Assembly (NCBI GenBank): GCA_900472295.1
Contig: UCIA01000004.1
Location: 124,001-188,000, forward strand
Origin: Hyphomicrobiales bacterium
GTDB lineage: Bacteria > Pseudomonadota > Alphaproteobacteria > Rhizobiales > Rhizobiaceae
DNA: 64,000 bases
Direction: 5' to 3'
Each line of letters begins with the position of its first letter. The first letter of the stretch is position 1. Under the pieces are notes generated by a model, which had not been told where the DNA came from, searched no databases, and saw only the letters and a list, made by a program, of their open reading frames with translations. Below, piece by piece: positions 16,742-25,707 of this stretch. The position numbers were made by a program, and so were the translations under genes.

Positions 16742-17822
16742 GACTGTGGATATCCGGATCATCGCGGACGACCTGACCGGCGCCCTGGACAGCGCGGTTT
16801 GCTTCGCCTCGCCAGGCCACGGTGTCGGCGTGAGCTGGCGACTGGATCGTGCGCTCTCGGGCCGTTTGGCTGTCGATATCGCCACACGTGAGGGTGCCGA
16901 GACAACGGCCGTCGCGAGACATTCGAGGTTCGCGCCGTGGCTTGCCGCCGGCCAGCTGAGCTTCAAGAAGATCGACAGCCTTTTGCGCGGTCACGTCATC
17001 GCTGAAATAGAAGCCTGCATCGTCGAGGGCGGGTACCAGCGCGTTGTTCTGGCACCCGCGTTCCCCTTTCAGGGCCGCGTTACACGTCTTGGGCGTCAAT
17101 GGCGGCTCGACCGGCCCGAAATGGTAGGTCCCGACATCGTCGCCTGCCTGGGTCAGCGGTTTTCGTCTGGCCGGTCGGTACCGGGCGCGCGGCCAGTTCA
17201 TTTCGTCACACTCTACGACGCGGAAACGGACAAGGACCTGGACAAGATTGTCGCCACGGCGAGCGCGCCGCGGACGCTCTGGGTTGGTACGGGCGGCCTG
17301 GCTGCCGCGCTGGCACGGCACCTGGGCACGCCACACAAGCCTGTTCAGGCATTGCCCGCCCCGTTCCTGGGCCTTGTCGGCACAAATCACGAAGTAACGG
17401 CGGCGCAGGTGGCCTGCTTTTCCGCCAGGTATGCCGACGCACATATCGTCGTGGAAAGCGACATCGACAAAGCGAAAAGGGATTTGGCGAAACGGATCAT
17501 GAGAGGCGCGCCATCGGTTGTCACCGTCGCTGCATCGGGTGATCGCCACGCGGTGGCGGATCATATCAGCAAGATGTTTGCTTCGCTTCTCGACGGCTTG
17601 CCAATGCCTGGAACGCTGCTCGTCACCGGCGGTGAAACATTGCGATCGGTGTGCTCTAGCCTTGGCGTCGTCGAACTCACGGTCGAGAGCGAGATTGAGC
17701 CGGGGCTTCCGATCTCCAGGATCGAAGGCGGCGTTTTCAAGGGGCTGGCCACAATCTCAAAATCTGGCGCATTCGGCGACAGCGCCCTCTTCTGCAGGCT
17801 CGCGACTCCAGCGCATCTCTGA
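16728..17822 (+). CDS. Four-carbon acid sugar kinase family protein (DUF1537, OtnK/DtnK-like)
   Basis: A 364-residue protein beginning with the N-terminal substrate motif ADDLTGALDSA and the KKIDSLLRG block. Near the C-terminus it has LVTGGETLRSVC, typical of the nucleotide-binding half. Members phosphorylate threonate, erythronate or related acids on the terminal hydroxyl. It is shorter than the roughly 420 residues usual for the family. The start is TTG 16728, overlapping the regulator stop; GTG 16746 in the same frame is an alternative. The next catabolic gene encodes a PdxA2-type dehydrogenase, the known partner of these kinases. Confidence 0.85.
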   Translation: MSALETVDIRIIADDLTGALDSAVCFASPGHGVGVSWRLDRALSGRLAVDIATREGAETTAVARHSRFAPWLAAGQLSFKKIDSLLRGHVIAEIEACIVEGGYQRVVLAPAFPFQGRVTRLGRQWRLDRPEMVGPDIVACLGQRFSSGRSVPGARPVHFVTLYDAETDKDLDKIVATASAPRTLWVGTGGLAAALARHLGTPHKPVQALPAPFLGLVGTNHEVTAAQVACFSARYADAHIVVESDIDKAKRDLAKRIMRGAPSVVTVAASGDRHAVADHISKMFASLLDGLPMPGTLLVTGGETLRSVCSSLGVVELTVESEIEPGLPISRIEGGVFKGLATISKSGAFGDSALFCRLATPAHL

Positions 17823-17960
17823 TCAAGACGGTCTCCGATCAGAGGCATGGGGACGGGTCATTCGCGCCGGTCAAATGACGTCAAACGACGTTTCATCTGT
17901 CGGGATATGGGATCGCTTCCCTCGGACCGTTTGAAAAACATGGGATTCTCGCCGCGCGGT

Positions 17961-18036
17961 TGATTACAAATGACCGCAAAAGAAAACTATTGCGCATCCG
18001 TGGTTAGAAAGGTTAAAAGATGATCACAATTGACCG
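17961..18036. promoter_or_regulatory. Near-identical 16-base elements 60 bases apart before the PdxA2 gene
   Basis: TGATTACAAATGACCG at 17961-17976 and TGATCACAATTGACCG at 18021-18036 match at 14 of 16 positions, and their starts are exactly 60 bases apart. The second copy overlaps an upstream ATG (18020) of the next gene. The spacing of whole helical turns suggests cooperative repressor sites, perhaps for the DeoR-type protein encoded just upstream. Confidence 0.45.
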
Positions 18037-18049
18037 ATTAGAGGCGTTT

Positions 18050-19081
18050 ATGTCTGGTCCAAGACTCGGCATCACAATGGGTGATCCTGCGGGCATCGGC
18101 CCCGAGATCATCGCAAAGGCATGCGCACGACTGAAACCGCGCCTTGCCGACGGATCGTTGTCCCTTCTCATAATCGGCAGCGTCACCTCGATGCGTGCAA
18201 TGGAGTCGATTTCCGGGCGCATTGAGGAGGAACAACCGTCAGCTTCGGCCGCAGGAACCTTTCCGGCTCTAGCCATTCTCGAGGCCGGCCCCGAACGAAC
18301 CCCCATTGAGACAGGCATCATGTCGGCTGAAGGCGGCCGACTCGCCTATCTGGCGATCGAAAAAGCTGTTCGCCTGGCACAGGCCGGTTCAATTGCGGGC
18401 ATCGTTACGGCTCCTCTCAACAAGGAAGCGCTCAATCTGGCCGGCTATCACTATGCCGGCCACACCGACATGTTGGCTGAGCTGACAGGCGCCCGTGATT
18501 CCGTGATGATGCTTGCCCATGGCGATTTTCGCGTCAGCCATGTCTCGACCCATGTAGCGCTGGCCCAGGTTCCATCGAAACTGACCGAGCCTCGGTTGCG
18601 GCGGGTTATCCAATTGACGGTCGAGGCATTGCGCGGCCTTGGCATTTCCCATCCCCGAATTGCTATTGCCGCGCTCAACCCGCACGCTGGCGAAGGCGGC
18701 ATTTTCGGTCGTGAGGATATCGACATCACGACCCCGGTCGTCGCGTCCTACAACTCTGCCGATTTTGCCGTGTTTGGGCCTGTTCCCGGCGATACAGTTT
18801 TCGTCAAGTTGCGCGCCCGCCAGTATGACGCAGTGGTCGCAATGTATCACGATCAGGGCCATGTCCCGGTGAAACTGCTGGGCTTCAACGTCGATCCCGA
18901 GACCGGTGAGTGGAAGGCGCTCTCCGGTGTCAATGTCACGCTTGGCCTTCCGATCATCCGCACCTCCGTCGACCACGGCACGGCCTTCGACATCGCCGGC
19001 AAGGGCATCGCCAATGAGGACAGCTTGGTCGAAGCGATCGAGTTCGCCGTCCAGATGGCCGCAGCGAAATCCAACCCTTAG
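18050..19081 (+). CDS. pdxA2: PdxA2-type 4-phospho-four-carbon acid dehydrogenase
   Basis: A 343-residue member of the PdxA family. The N-terminus (LGITMGDPAGIGPEII), the HTDMLAEL metal ligand region, YHDQGHVPVK and DHGTAFDIAGKG all match. PdxA2 proteins oxidise 4-phospho-threonate or -erythronate, with decarboxylation to dihydroxyacetone phosphate, rather than making pyridoxine. Adjacency to the DUF1537 kinase is the standard cue for this role. I choose ATG 18050, which has GAGG five bases upstream and matches the usual N-terminus; ATG 18020 would add ten residues but overlaps a candidate operator. The stereochemistry of the substrate cannot be told. Confidence 0.85.
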   Translation: MSGPRLGITMGDPAGIGPEIIAKACARLKPRLADGSLSLLIIGSVTSMRAMESISGRIEEEQPSASAAGTFPALAILEAGPERTPIETGIMSAEGGRLAYLAIEKAVRLAQAGSIAGIVTAPLNKEALNLAGYHYAGHTDMLAELTGARDSVMMLAHGDFRVSHVSTHVALAQVPSKLTEPRLRRVIQLTVEALRGLGISHPRIAIAALNPHAGEGGIFGREDIDITTPVVASYNSADFAVFGPVPGDTVFVKLRARQYDAVVAMYHDQGHVPVKLLGFNVDPETGEWKALSGVNVTLGLPIIRTSVDHGTAFDIAGKGIANEDSLVEAIEFAVQMAAAKSNP

Positions 19082-19122
19082 GCGTCGGAAAGCCTGTAAC
19101 GCACGCAGAACCGGATTGAACC

Positions 19123-20613
19123 ATGGCAGCAGAAGACAAGACATCCTATCTCATGTTGATCGACGGGAAGTTCGTCACCGGTGAAGCCGGCAGGCGCCCG
19201 GTGATCAATCCGGCCAATGGCAAAGCCTTTGTCGACGTGCCCGAGGCAAGCCCAGACCAGGCTCGCCAGGCGATAGACGCCGCCCGCAAGGCGCAGAAGG
19301 CCTGGGGGCTCAAATCGCCTCTTGCCCGTGCGGCGATCATGAAGCGGATCGCGGTCTTGATCCGGCAGAACGCCCGGCATCTGGCAGAGGTGGTGGTCAG
19401 GGAACAAGGCAAACCGATTAATGAAGCAATAGGCGAAGTCGGCGGCGCGGCCGAGTTCTTCGACTACTACGCCGAGTTTGCCCGTCGCATTCAAGGTGAG
19501 ATCCTGCCATCCGACTACGCGGGAGAGCAGGTCTGGATACAGCGTGTCCCGGTAGGCGTCGTCGCTGCCATTATTCCGTGGAATTACCCAAGCGCCCTGG
19601 TCAGCCGAAAAGTGGCGCCCGCCATGATCGCCGGCGACACCATCGTCCTCAAACCGCATGAAGACACGCCACTTTCGGCGCTCGAGATGGCTCGCATTTT
19701 TGTCGAAGCAGGCGTGCCAGCCGGCGTGGTGAACATCATAACGGGACGAGGTGAAACCATAGGCGAAGTGCTCTGCACCGAACCCGGCATCGACCTCATT
19801 ACAATGACTGGAAGCGTACCGACCGGTAAGCGCATCATGGCGAATGCGTCGCGCAATCTGACGCCTGTTTCGCTGGAGCTTGGCGGCAAGGCGCCATTCA
19901 TCGTCCTGGCTGATGCCGATCTCGAACTGGCGGTTCGGTCCGCAGCCACGTCGCGCTACATGAATTGCGGACAGGTCTGCATCTGCAACGAACGCACGCT
20001 CGTTCACCGTTCGATTTACGACCAGTTCGTCACACGCTTTGTGGAATTCTCTAAGTCGCTCGTCGTCGGTGATCCGATGCAGGCAAGTACAGACATCGGC
20101 CCGAAAGTCAGCCGTGACGAGTTGGAAAAAGTCGAGTCGGTGCTTGCGGAAGCCGTGGCGGGCGGCGCGAGGCTTGCTCTCGCCGGTGGGCGCCCGACCA
20201 AGGCGCCGATCGATGGCGGCTACTGGCTCAGCCCGACCGTTTTGACCGACGTGACACCCGACATGCCGATAATGACGCGCGAAATCTTCGGCCCGGTCGT
20301 GCCGATCATGCCATTCGACACCTTCGAGGAGGCTGTCAGCATCACCAATGCCACCAACTATGGCCTGTCGGCCTATCTTTTCACCAATGATCTGGGCCGC
20401 GTCATGAACGCCGTCAACGAGGTTTCGTTCGGCGAGATCTACGTGAACCGGATCGGACCGGAAATGCTGCAGGGTTTCCATGTCGGCTTCCGCGAAAGCG
20501 GCCTGGGCGGCGACGACGGTGTGCATGGGCTCGAGAGCTACATGCGCAAGAAGACTGTCTATGTGAACTATTCGGGTGCCGCCACCGCGGCATTAATGCC
20601 TTACGGGCGCTGA
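19123..20613 (+). CDS. Aldehyde dehydrogenase, AldA (lactaldehyde/glycolaldehyde) type
   Basis: A 496-residue NAD(P)-dependent aldehyde dehydrogenase. The catalytic Cys lies in NCGQVCICNERT, the general-base Glu in LELGGKAP, and the coenzyme stretch in IIPWNYPSALV. The GQVCICNER context resembles AldA, which oxidises lactaldehyde and glycolaldehyde. It follows the PdxA2 gene by 41 bases and precedes a sugar transporter, so it may supply the acid used by the kinase-PdxA2 pair, or may oxidise a C2/C3 aldehyde. The substrate is inferred only. Confidence 0.88.
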   Translation: MAAEDKTSYLMLIDGKFVTGEAGRRPVINPANGKAFVDVPEASPDQARQAIDAARKAQKAWGLKSPLARAAIMKRIAVLIRQNARHLAEVVVREQGKPINEAIGEVGGAAEFFDYYAEFARRIQGEILPSDYAGEQVWIQRVPVGVVAAIIPWNYPSALVSRKVAPAMIAGDTIVLKPHEDTPLSALEMARIFVEAGVPAGVVNIITGRGETIGEVLCTEPGIDLITMTGSVPTGKRIMANASRNLTPVSLELGGKAPFIVLADADLELAVRSAATSRYMNCGQVCICNERTLVHRSIYDQFVTRFVEFSKSLVVGDPMQASTDIGPKVSRDELEKVESVLAEAVAGGARLALAGGRPTKAPIDGGYWLSPTVLTDVTPDMPIMTREIFGPVVPIMPFDTFEEAVSITNATNYGLSAYLFTNDLGRVMNAVNEVSFGEIYVNRIGPEMLQGFHVGFRESGLGGDDGVHGLESYMRKKTVYVNYSGAATAALMPYGR

Positions 20614-20668
20614 CCAGCGCCAACCAGTACGACCAGCCAGGTCGTTTCATATGATCGGGAGGAATGAA

Positions 20669-21811
20669 ATGCACTATCGTGGATTTATGGCGGCGGCTTT
20701 GGCCTTGGCGCTATCGGGACTGGCTGCATCGGCGGCTCTCGCCGATGACACCATTCCACCGGAAGCAAAAGCTCTGCTCGAGCCGCTCCCCCTGTCGCCG
20801 CGGGGCCAACCTGTCCCAGGCTTCCCGGATGGGCCGCCGGCGGTGTCGCCGGACGTGTTGAAATTCTCCGATGAGGACCTTGCCAAGCTCAAGGCGGGAA
20901 AATTTACCGCTGGACTGGTGATGCATACCATGGATGCCGGCTGGCCTCAGTTGCAGGTCGCCGGAATCAGCAACACACTCAAGGACTTGGGCATCGACGT
21001 CGTCGGAACCACCGACGCGAAGTTCCAGCCCGGCCAGCAGATCAGCGATCTGGAGCAGATGATTGCCCGCAAGCCGGATGTGATCTTCTCGATTCCGATC
21101 GATCCGAAGTCTGAGTCGGAAGCCTACAAGAAGGCGGCGGCAGCCGGCATCAAGCTGGTTTTCATGGACAACGTCCCGGTCGATATGGCGCCGGGCAAGG
21201 ACTATGTGACCGTCGTCGCCTCCGACAACGAGAAGAACGCCTATTTCGCCGCGCAGGAACTTGTCGGGGCGATCGGCGGCAAGGGTGAGGTCGGCATCAT
21301 CACGCTGGTTTATGACTATTACTACTCGGTCGCGGCCCGCAAGGTCGGTGCCTTGAAGGCGTTCGGTGAACATCCCGACATCAAGGTCGCCGATGTCGGC
21401 ACCTTCACGGCGCCGGAGAAGGCTTACGAGGTTGCCACCGCGATGTTGACGGCGCACCCCGACATGAAGGGTATTTTCGTTGCCTGGGACACGCCAGCCC
21501 AGCAAGTCGTGGCCGCGGCAAAGACACTCGGCCGCGATATCGTCGTCACCACCAATGACATTGCCGCGGACAGTGCGCTGAACGTTGCACGTGGCGAATT
21601 CCTGGCCGTAGGCGCGCAGCGTCCCTATGACCAGGGCGTCGCCGAGGCCAAGGCAGCCGCGCTTGCATTGCTTGGACATGACGTCCCGCCATACATCTCG
21701 GTGCCGACGTTGCGCGTCAAGAAGCTCGACCTTCTCAGTGCCCTCAAGCAGGTCACCAAGGAAGATGCTCCCGCCTCGGTGGTGAAAATCTGCAACGGCG
21801 AATGCTTCTAG
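20669..21811 (+). CDS. Sugar ABC transporter substrate-binding protein
   Basis: A 380-residue periplasmic binding protein with a Sec signal (basic start, then MAAALALALSGLAASAALA, cleaved near residue 26). Blocks such as VMHTMDAGWPQLQVAG, IPIDPKSESE and VVASDNEKNAYFAA match the RbsB-type fold. The start is ATG 20669, with GGGAGGA directly upstream. It is first in the operon with the ATPase at 21875 and permease at 23455. A proline-rich segment between signal and first strand is longer than usual. Confidence 0.92.
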   Translation: MHYRGFMAAALALALSGLAASAALADDTIPPEAKALLEPLPLSPRGQPVPGFPDGPPAVSPDVLKFSDEDLAKLKAGKFTAGLVMHTMDAGWPQLQVAGISNTLKDLGIDVVGTTDAKFQPGQQISDLEQMIARKPDVIFSIPIDPKSESEAYKKAAAAGIKLVFMDNVPVDMAPGKDYVTVVASDNEKNAYFAAQELVGAIGGKGEVGIITLVYDYYYSVAARKVGALKAFGEHPDIKVADVGTFTAPEKAYEVATAMLTAHPDMKGIFVAWDTPAQQVVAAAKTLGRDIVVTTNDIAADSALNVARGEFLAVGAQRPYDQGVAEAKAAALALLGHDVPPYISVPTLRVKKLDLLSALKQVTKEDAPASVVKICNGECF

Positions 21812-21819
21812 CCACTTTT

Positions 21820-21848
21820 CGTCGGTGGGCCCCAGCGGTCCGCCGACG
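21820..21848 (+). promoter_or_regulatory. Intercistronic stem-loop after the binding-protein gene
   Basis: CGTCGGTGG (21820-21828) pairs with CCGCCGACG (21840-21848), with one G-U pair and an 11-base loop. It lies between the stop of the binding-protein gene and the ATPase start, with no T-run. A role in raising the amount of binding protein relative to membrane parts is likely from general knowledge of such operons. Confidence 0.5.
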
Positions 21849-21874
21849 CTCCACAAGCGATCGAGAAAATCGTC

Positions 21875-23458
21875 ATGGCCGAAGCCAAAACCTCAACGTC
21901 CCGGAACGCGATCGTAGCGATGCAGCGCATCAGCAAGTCGTTTGGCGCGAACCGCGTGCTGTCCAACGTTTCGTTCGAGGTCATGGCCGGTGAAACGCAC
22001 GCGCTGCTCGGCGAGAATGGTGCGGGCAAATCGACGCTCATGAAGATCCTCATGGGAGCCTATCAAACGGATGAAGGCCGCATTCTTTTCGCCGGAGAGG
22101 ATGTCACCGCCTTGTCACTTCGCGAGAGGATCGACCGCGGTATCGCAATGATCTTCCAGGAACTGAGCGTCCTGCCGAACCGCTCGGTTGCCGAAAACCT
22201 GTTCATCCTTCGCGAGCCGCTCGCCTACGGCCTGCGCGTCGACGCCAGAAAAATGGTTCGCGATGCCAAGGCTCTGATCGAGCGGTACGCTTTCTCGCTC
22301 GATGCTTCCGCGCGTGTGGGCGATCTGGCCTTTGCCCAACGGCAGATGGTCGAGATCCTCAAGGCGATCTCGCGCGGCGCCAAGCTGCTCGTAATGGATG
22401 AGCCGACTTCGTCTCTGACCATCCACGAGGAAGAAACACTTTTCCGCACCATCGGCCAGCTCAAGCAAAACGGGATCGGTATCGTCTACATCAGCCATCG
22501 CATGGCCGATGTGCTGCGGCTTTCGGATCGCATCTCGATCATCAAGGATGGGCGGCTGGTCGGCCCGCTTGATCCGGGCAGCACATCCATTGAGCAGATC
22601 GCCGCGATGATGTCGCGGCCAAAGGGCGAAGCGTCGTTGCCTACCGCGGCGGCGCCTGCCAAACGCCCCCCGGCAACGCCGGTCGGGACGCCGGCCCTCG
22701 AAGTCCGCAGCCTTGCCACGTCGCGCAAGCTGTCCGACGTATCGTTCTCGATCGATCCAGGCGAGATCGTCGGCCTTGCCGGGCTTGTCGGCAGCGGCCG
22801 CTCGACCTTGGGCAAGGCATTGTTCGGCATCCTTCCGGATGTGTCCGGCCACATTGCAGTCGAAGGAGAGCCCGTTCGGCCAAGCAGCGTCAGCAGAGCG
22901 ATCACTGCTGGTATTGCGCTTGTTCCCGAAGACCGCCGGCTCGAAGGACTTGTTGGCGGGCGCTCGATCGAGGAGAACCTCTCACTTCCCCGCCTTTCCG
23001 ATTTCTCGCTAGCGGGTCCCTTTGGGCCGATGGCGAAGGCCCGGATAACGGCACTATTCCGACAATACCGCGACGACCTCAACATCCTGTGCCGCGGCCC
23101 CTTGCAGAAAGCCCAGGAGCTCTCGGGCGGCAATCAGCAGAAGATCGTCTTCGCAAAATGGCTGGCAATGAAGCCGAAGTTGTTGATCCTCGATGAGCCG
23201 ACCTCCGGCGTCGACGTCAATGCCAAGCGCGATATGCGCGAGCTTGTGCGTCGCACGGCCAACGACGGCGTCGCCGTGCTGCTGATTTCCTCGGAGCTCG
23301 AGGAACTCCTGGAGCTGTCCGATCGCATTCTGGTGATGGCGCAGGGGCGGATAACCCGCAGCATCGGCAGCGCGCACGACGAGGCTGGGCTGCGCGCGTT
23401 ACTGCAGGCCGAGGCCGCCAGACAAAGCAGCGCACGCACCCAGGGAGTTGCAGCATGA
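21875..23458 (+). CDS. Sugar ABC transporter ATP-binding protein (CUT2)
   Basis: A 527-residue double ATPase. Domain one has Walker A GENGAGKST at 46-54 and Walker B LLVMDEPTSSL. Its signature loop (DLAFAQRQMVEI) departs from LSGGQ. Domain two has LSGGNQQKIVFAKWL and LLILDEPTSGVD, while its Walker A position (LVGSGRSTLG) is degenerate, as usual for this class. An Ala/Pro-rich linker near residues 255-270 joins the domains. The stop overlaps the permease start as ATGA. Confidence 0.92.
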   Translation: MAEAKTSTSRNAIVAMQRISKSFGANRVLSNVSFEVMAGETHALLGENGAGKSTLMKILMGAYQTDEGRILFAGEDVTALSLRERIDRGIAMIFQELSVLPNRSVAENLFILREPLAYGLRVDARKMVRDAKALIERYAFSLDASARVGDLAFAQRQMVEILKAISRGAKLLVMDEPTSSLTIHEEETLFRTIGQLKQNGIGIVYISHRMADVLRLSDRISIIKDGRLVGPLDPGSTSIEQIAAMMSRPKGEASLPTAAAPAKRPPATPVGTPALEVRSLATSRKLSDVSFSIDPGEIVGLAGLVGSGRSTLGKALFGILPDVSGHIAVEGEPVRPSSVSRAITAGIALVPEDRRLEGLVGGRSIEENLSLPRLSDFSLAGPFGPMAKARITALFRQYRDDLNILCRGPLQKAQELSGGNQQKIVFAKWLAMKPKLLILDEPTSGVDVNAKRDMRELVRRTANDGVAVLLISSELEELLELSDRILVMAQGRITRSIGSAHDEAGLRALLQAEAARQSSARTQGVAA

Positions 23459-24402
23459 AACCGTCCTCGATGCCGATGCGCTTAGCTGCGATGGATTTCT
23501 TCCGCGATCACATCACCTATCTGATCTTTCTGGCGATCACCCTCTATTTCGTCTTGTTCGCCCCCCACTTCGCATCGGTCTCAACGGCAAGCGCCGTTCT
23601 GCGCATCACAGCCATCGTTTCCGTGATGGCGATCGGCATGACGTTCGTCATCATCTGCGGCGAAATCGACCTGTCGGTCGGGTCGGTTGCCAGCTTTTCA
23701 GGTATGATCGGAGCGTTGCTGCTCGACCAAAATGTCCCGACCTATGTCGCCGCGCTTCTGGTGTTGGGCGCCGGGGCCGCGATCGGAGCCGTGTCGGGCT
23801 TGCTGGTTACAAAACTGCGCATTCCATCCTTTCTTGTGACGCTTGGCATGTTGTCCATCTTTTCCGGGCTGGCGCTGACCATCACCGGCACCCGTCCGGT
23901 GTCGATCGTCGATGATGATTTTTCGAATCTGTTCTGGAACGGCAGTTTCCTGGGCATTCAGGCGCCGATCTGGTGGACGATCGTCCTTACGGCCGCAGGC
24001 TATTACCTGCTGCATCAGATGCCCTACGGCCGGCGTGTTTATGCGACCGGTGGAAATGCCGTTGCCGCGCGCTTTTCCGGTGTGCGCACGGACGGCGTCA
24101 AGATCTTCGCTTTTGTGTTGTGCGGCATGACCGCATCCCTTGCGGGCCTGATGCTCGCGGCCCGCTCCACCGCTGGCAATCCCAGCCTGGGATCGGGTCT
24201 CGAACTGGACGTGATCGCGGCCGTGATCATAGGCGGGACAAGTCTCTTTGGCGGCTATGGATCAATCGTCGGCTCCGTCGTCGGCGCGATCTTCATAGGC
24301 ATTCTCGGGTTTGGTCTTCTCGTGCTCGGTCTTTCGACCAGCATCCAGGAGGTCGTCAAGGGAGCCATCATCATCATTGCAGTCTCGTTGAACCGGCGTT
24401 GA
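23455..24402 (+). CDS. Sugar ABC transporter permease (CUT2)
   Basis: A 315-residue multi-pass inner-membrane protein with GEIDLSVGSVASF near residue 66 and ELDVIAAVIIGGTSLFGGYG near residue 245, both typical of RbsC-like permeases. The start ATG overlaps the ATPase stop by four bases, so synthesis is coupled. It pairs with the ATPase just upstream and the binding protein at 20669. Confidence 0.92.
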   Translation: MKPSSMPMRLAAMDFFRDHITYLIFLAITLYFVLFAPHFASVSTASAVLRITAIVSVMAIGMTFVIICGEIDLSVGSVASFSGMIGALLLDQNVPTYVAALLVLGAGAAIGAVSGLLVTKLRIPSFLVTLGMLSIFSGLALTITGTRPVSIVDDDFSNLFWNGSFLGIQAPIWWTIVLTAAGYYLLHQMPYGRRVYATGGNAVAARFSGVRTDGVKIFAFVLCGMTASLAGLMLAARSTAGNPSLGSGLELDVIAAVIIGGTSLFGGYGSIVGSVVGAIFIGILGFGLLVLGLSTSIQEVVKGAIIIIAVSLNRR

Positions 24403-24452
24403 GGAGCAGACCCAATGATCGGACCAGATGCACGCATGCCGGCATCCGGCCT

Positions 24453-24470
24453 CCGCGGCGGTAGCCGCGG
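24453..24470. promoter_or_regulatory. GC-rich hairpin between two transporter operons
   Basis: CCGCGGC and GCCGCGG form a perfect seven-base stem around GGTA, in the 131-base space between the permease and the next binding-protein gene. There is no T-run, so it could be a weak or Rho-helped end, or a processing site. Confidence 0.4.
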
Positions 24471-24533
24471 CGCAGGAAAGGTCAGTTTCAGGTTGAAAAC
24501 CAGCGTCGCTGGAGAAACAGGGAGGAAAGTGAA

Positions 24534-25649
24534 ATGACCAGACGTATGACGCTTCTGATATTGGGTGCTCTAGCTGCATCCACCACAATGTTCACTAGTG
24601 CCTGGGCGCAAGACACCTACAAACCCGGCTGCTATGCTCCTGCGCCAAACAGTGCCTCGGTGATCTCCTATCCGAAGAAGGCCGGACCCTACAAAATTGC
24701 CCTGGTCAACGGATATGTCGGCAACGATTGGCGTGCCAATTCCATTCAGACCGCCAAAGCCTGGGGCGCCCGTCCCGAAATCAAATCCAAGCTGTCCGAG
24801 CTGAAGATCGTTTCGGTTGGCAACGATTCCACGGCGCAGATCTCGGCGATCGACAACTTCATCGCCGCCGGCTACGACGCCGTGATCATCAATGCCGTCA
24901 ATCCCACCGCCTTCGACGCAGTCGTGAGGCGCGCCAAGCAAGCCGGTGTGGTGCTGGTGACCTATGACAACGTGCTCGACTCCGACCAGGTCGTGCAGAT
25001 CAACGAAGATCAGGTCGAACTTGGCCGGATCAAGGCGCAGGCCGTGGTTGATGGCATCAAGGCGAAGAAGGGCAATGTCTCGGGTCAGGTTCTCGAAATC
25101 GACGGCGTTCCGGGCAACAGCGTCGACCGTGACAACCAAGCGGGATTCAGCGAGGTCTTCTCCAAATATCCCGAGTTAAAAGTGGTCAAGGTCGAGGGTG
25201 ACTGGGATGTGGGCACGGCCTCGAAAGTGACATCCGACGCCATTGCCACCAACGGCAATTTTGATGGCATTGTCGTTCAAGAGGGCTCGGTTGGCGCACT
25301 TGAGGCGATGGCCGCGGCGAAGCACCCGGTCGTCCCGGTCGGGTTCGACGCCGGCAACGGCACGCGCATGCTGGTCAACAAGGGCAAGTATCCTGGCATC
25401 ACCGCTGCCCAGGCGCCGGCGCTGGCCGCTATGGCGCTCGAGGCCTCGGTCGTGTTGCTGGAGGGCAATGCGCTGCCGCAGAAAGTGTTCCTGCCAATCC
25501 CCCAGAAGAACAATGCGGATCTGGTGGAAGGCAAGGATTTTTTCCCCGATCTGCCAAAGACCTTCTATACGGCGACCGGCTTTCCGCAGTGTTTCCCCGT
25601 GTTCACGCCCGATGAGCTGAAAGGCCAGACGGCCGACAACGCCAATTGA
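24534..25649 (+). CDS. Sugar ABC transporter substrate-binding protein
   Basis: A 371-residue periplasmic protein with a Sec signal (TRRMTLLILGALAASTTMF core, cleaved after the SAWA region near residue 25). Blocks such as IALVNGYVGNDWR, IINAVNPTAFDAV and a GVPGNSVDRDNQAG stretch fit the RbsB-type fold. Four Cys residues are present, including CYAP near the mature N-terminus, which is unusual for the family. ATG 24534 follows a GGGAGGAAAGTGAA ribosome site. It begins the third CUT2 operon, which has two permeases. Confidence 0.92.
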   Translation: MTRRMTLLILGALAASTTMFTSAWAQDTYKPGCYAPAPNSASVISYPKKAGPYKIALVNGYVGNDWRANSIQTAKAWGARPEIKSKLSELKIVSVGNDSTAQISAIDNFIAAGYDAVIINAVNPTAFDAVVRRAKQAGVVLVTYDNVLDSDQVVQINEDQVELGRIKAQAVVDGIKAKKGNVSGQVLEIDGVPGNSVDRDNQAGFSEVFSKYPELKVVKVEGDWDVGTASKVTSDAIATNGNFDGIVVQEGSVGALEAMAAAKHPVVPVGFDAGNGTRMLVNKGKYPGITAAQAPALAAMALEASVVLLEGNALPQKVFLPIPQKNNADLVEGKDFFPDLPKTFYTATGFPQCFPVFTPDELKGQTADNAN

Positions 25650-25662
25650 GCTATGATGCGAT

Positions 25663-25686
25663 CTGGCCGGCGTTTAGGCCGGCCAG
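25663..25686 (+). promoter_or_regulatory. Intercistronic stem-loop after the binding-protein gene
   Basis: CTGGCCGGC (25663-25671) and GCCGGCCAG (25678-25686) make a perfect nine-base stem with a six-base loop, 13 bases after the stop of the binding-protein gene. There is no T-run. It is the strongest of the four such hairpins here and probably protects the upstream message end. Confidence 0.55.
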
Positions 25687-25707
25687 GTCGGCAGCAACGG
25701 AGCGCGT

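Noticed and set aside
19078..20526. 482-codon minus frame over the aldehyde dehydrogenase
   Set aside because: The plus strand carries all aldehyde dehydrogenase motifs; the minus frame has none.
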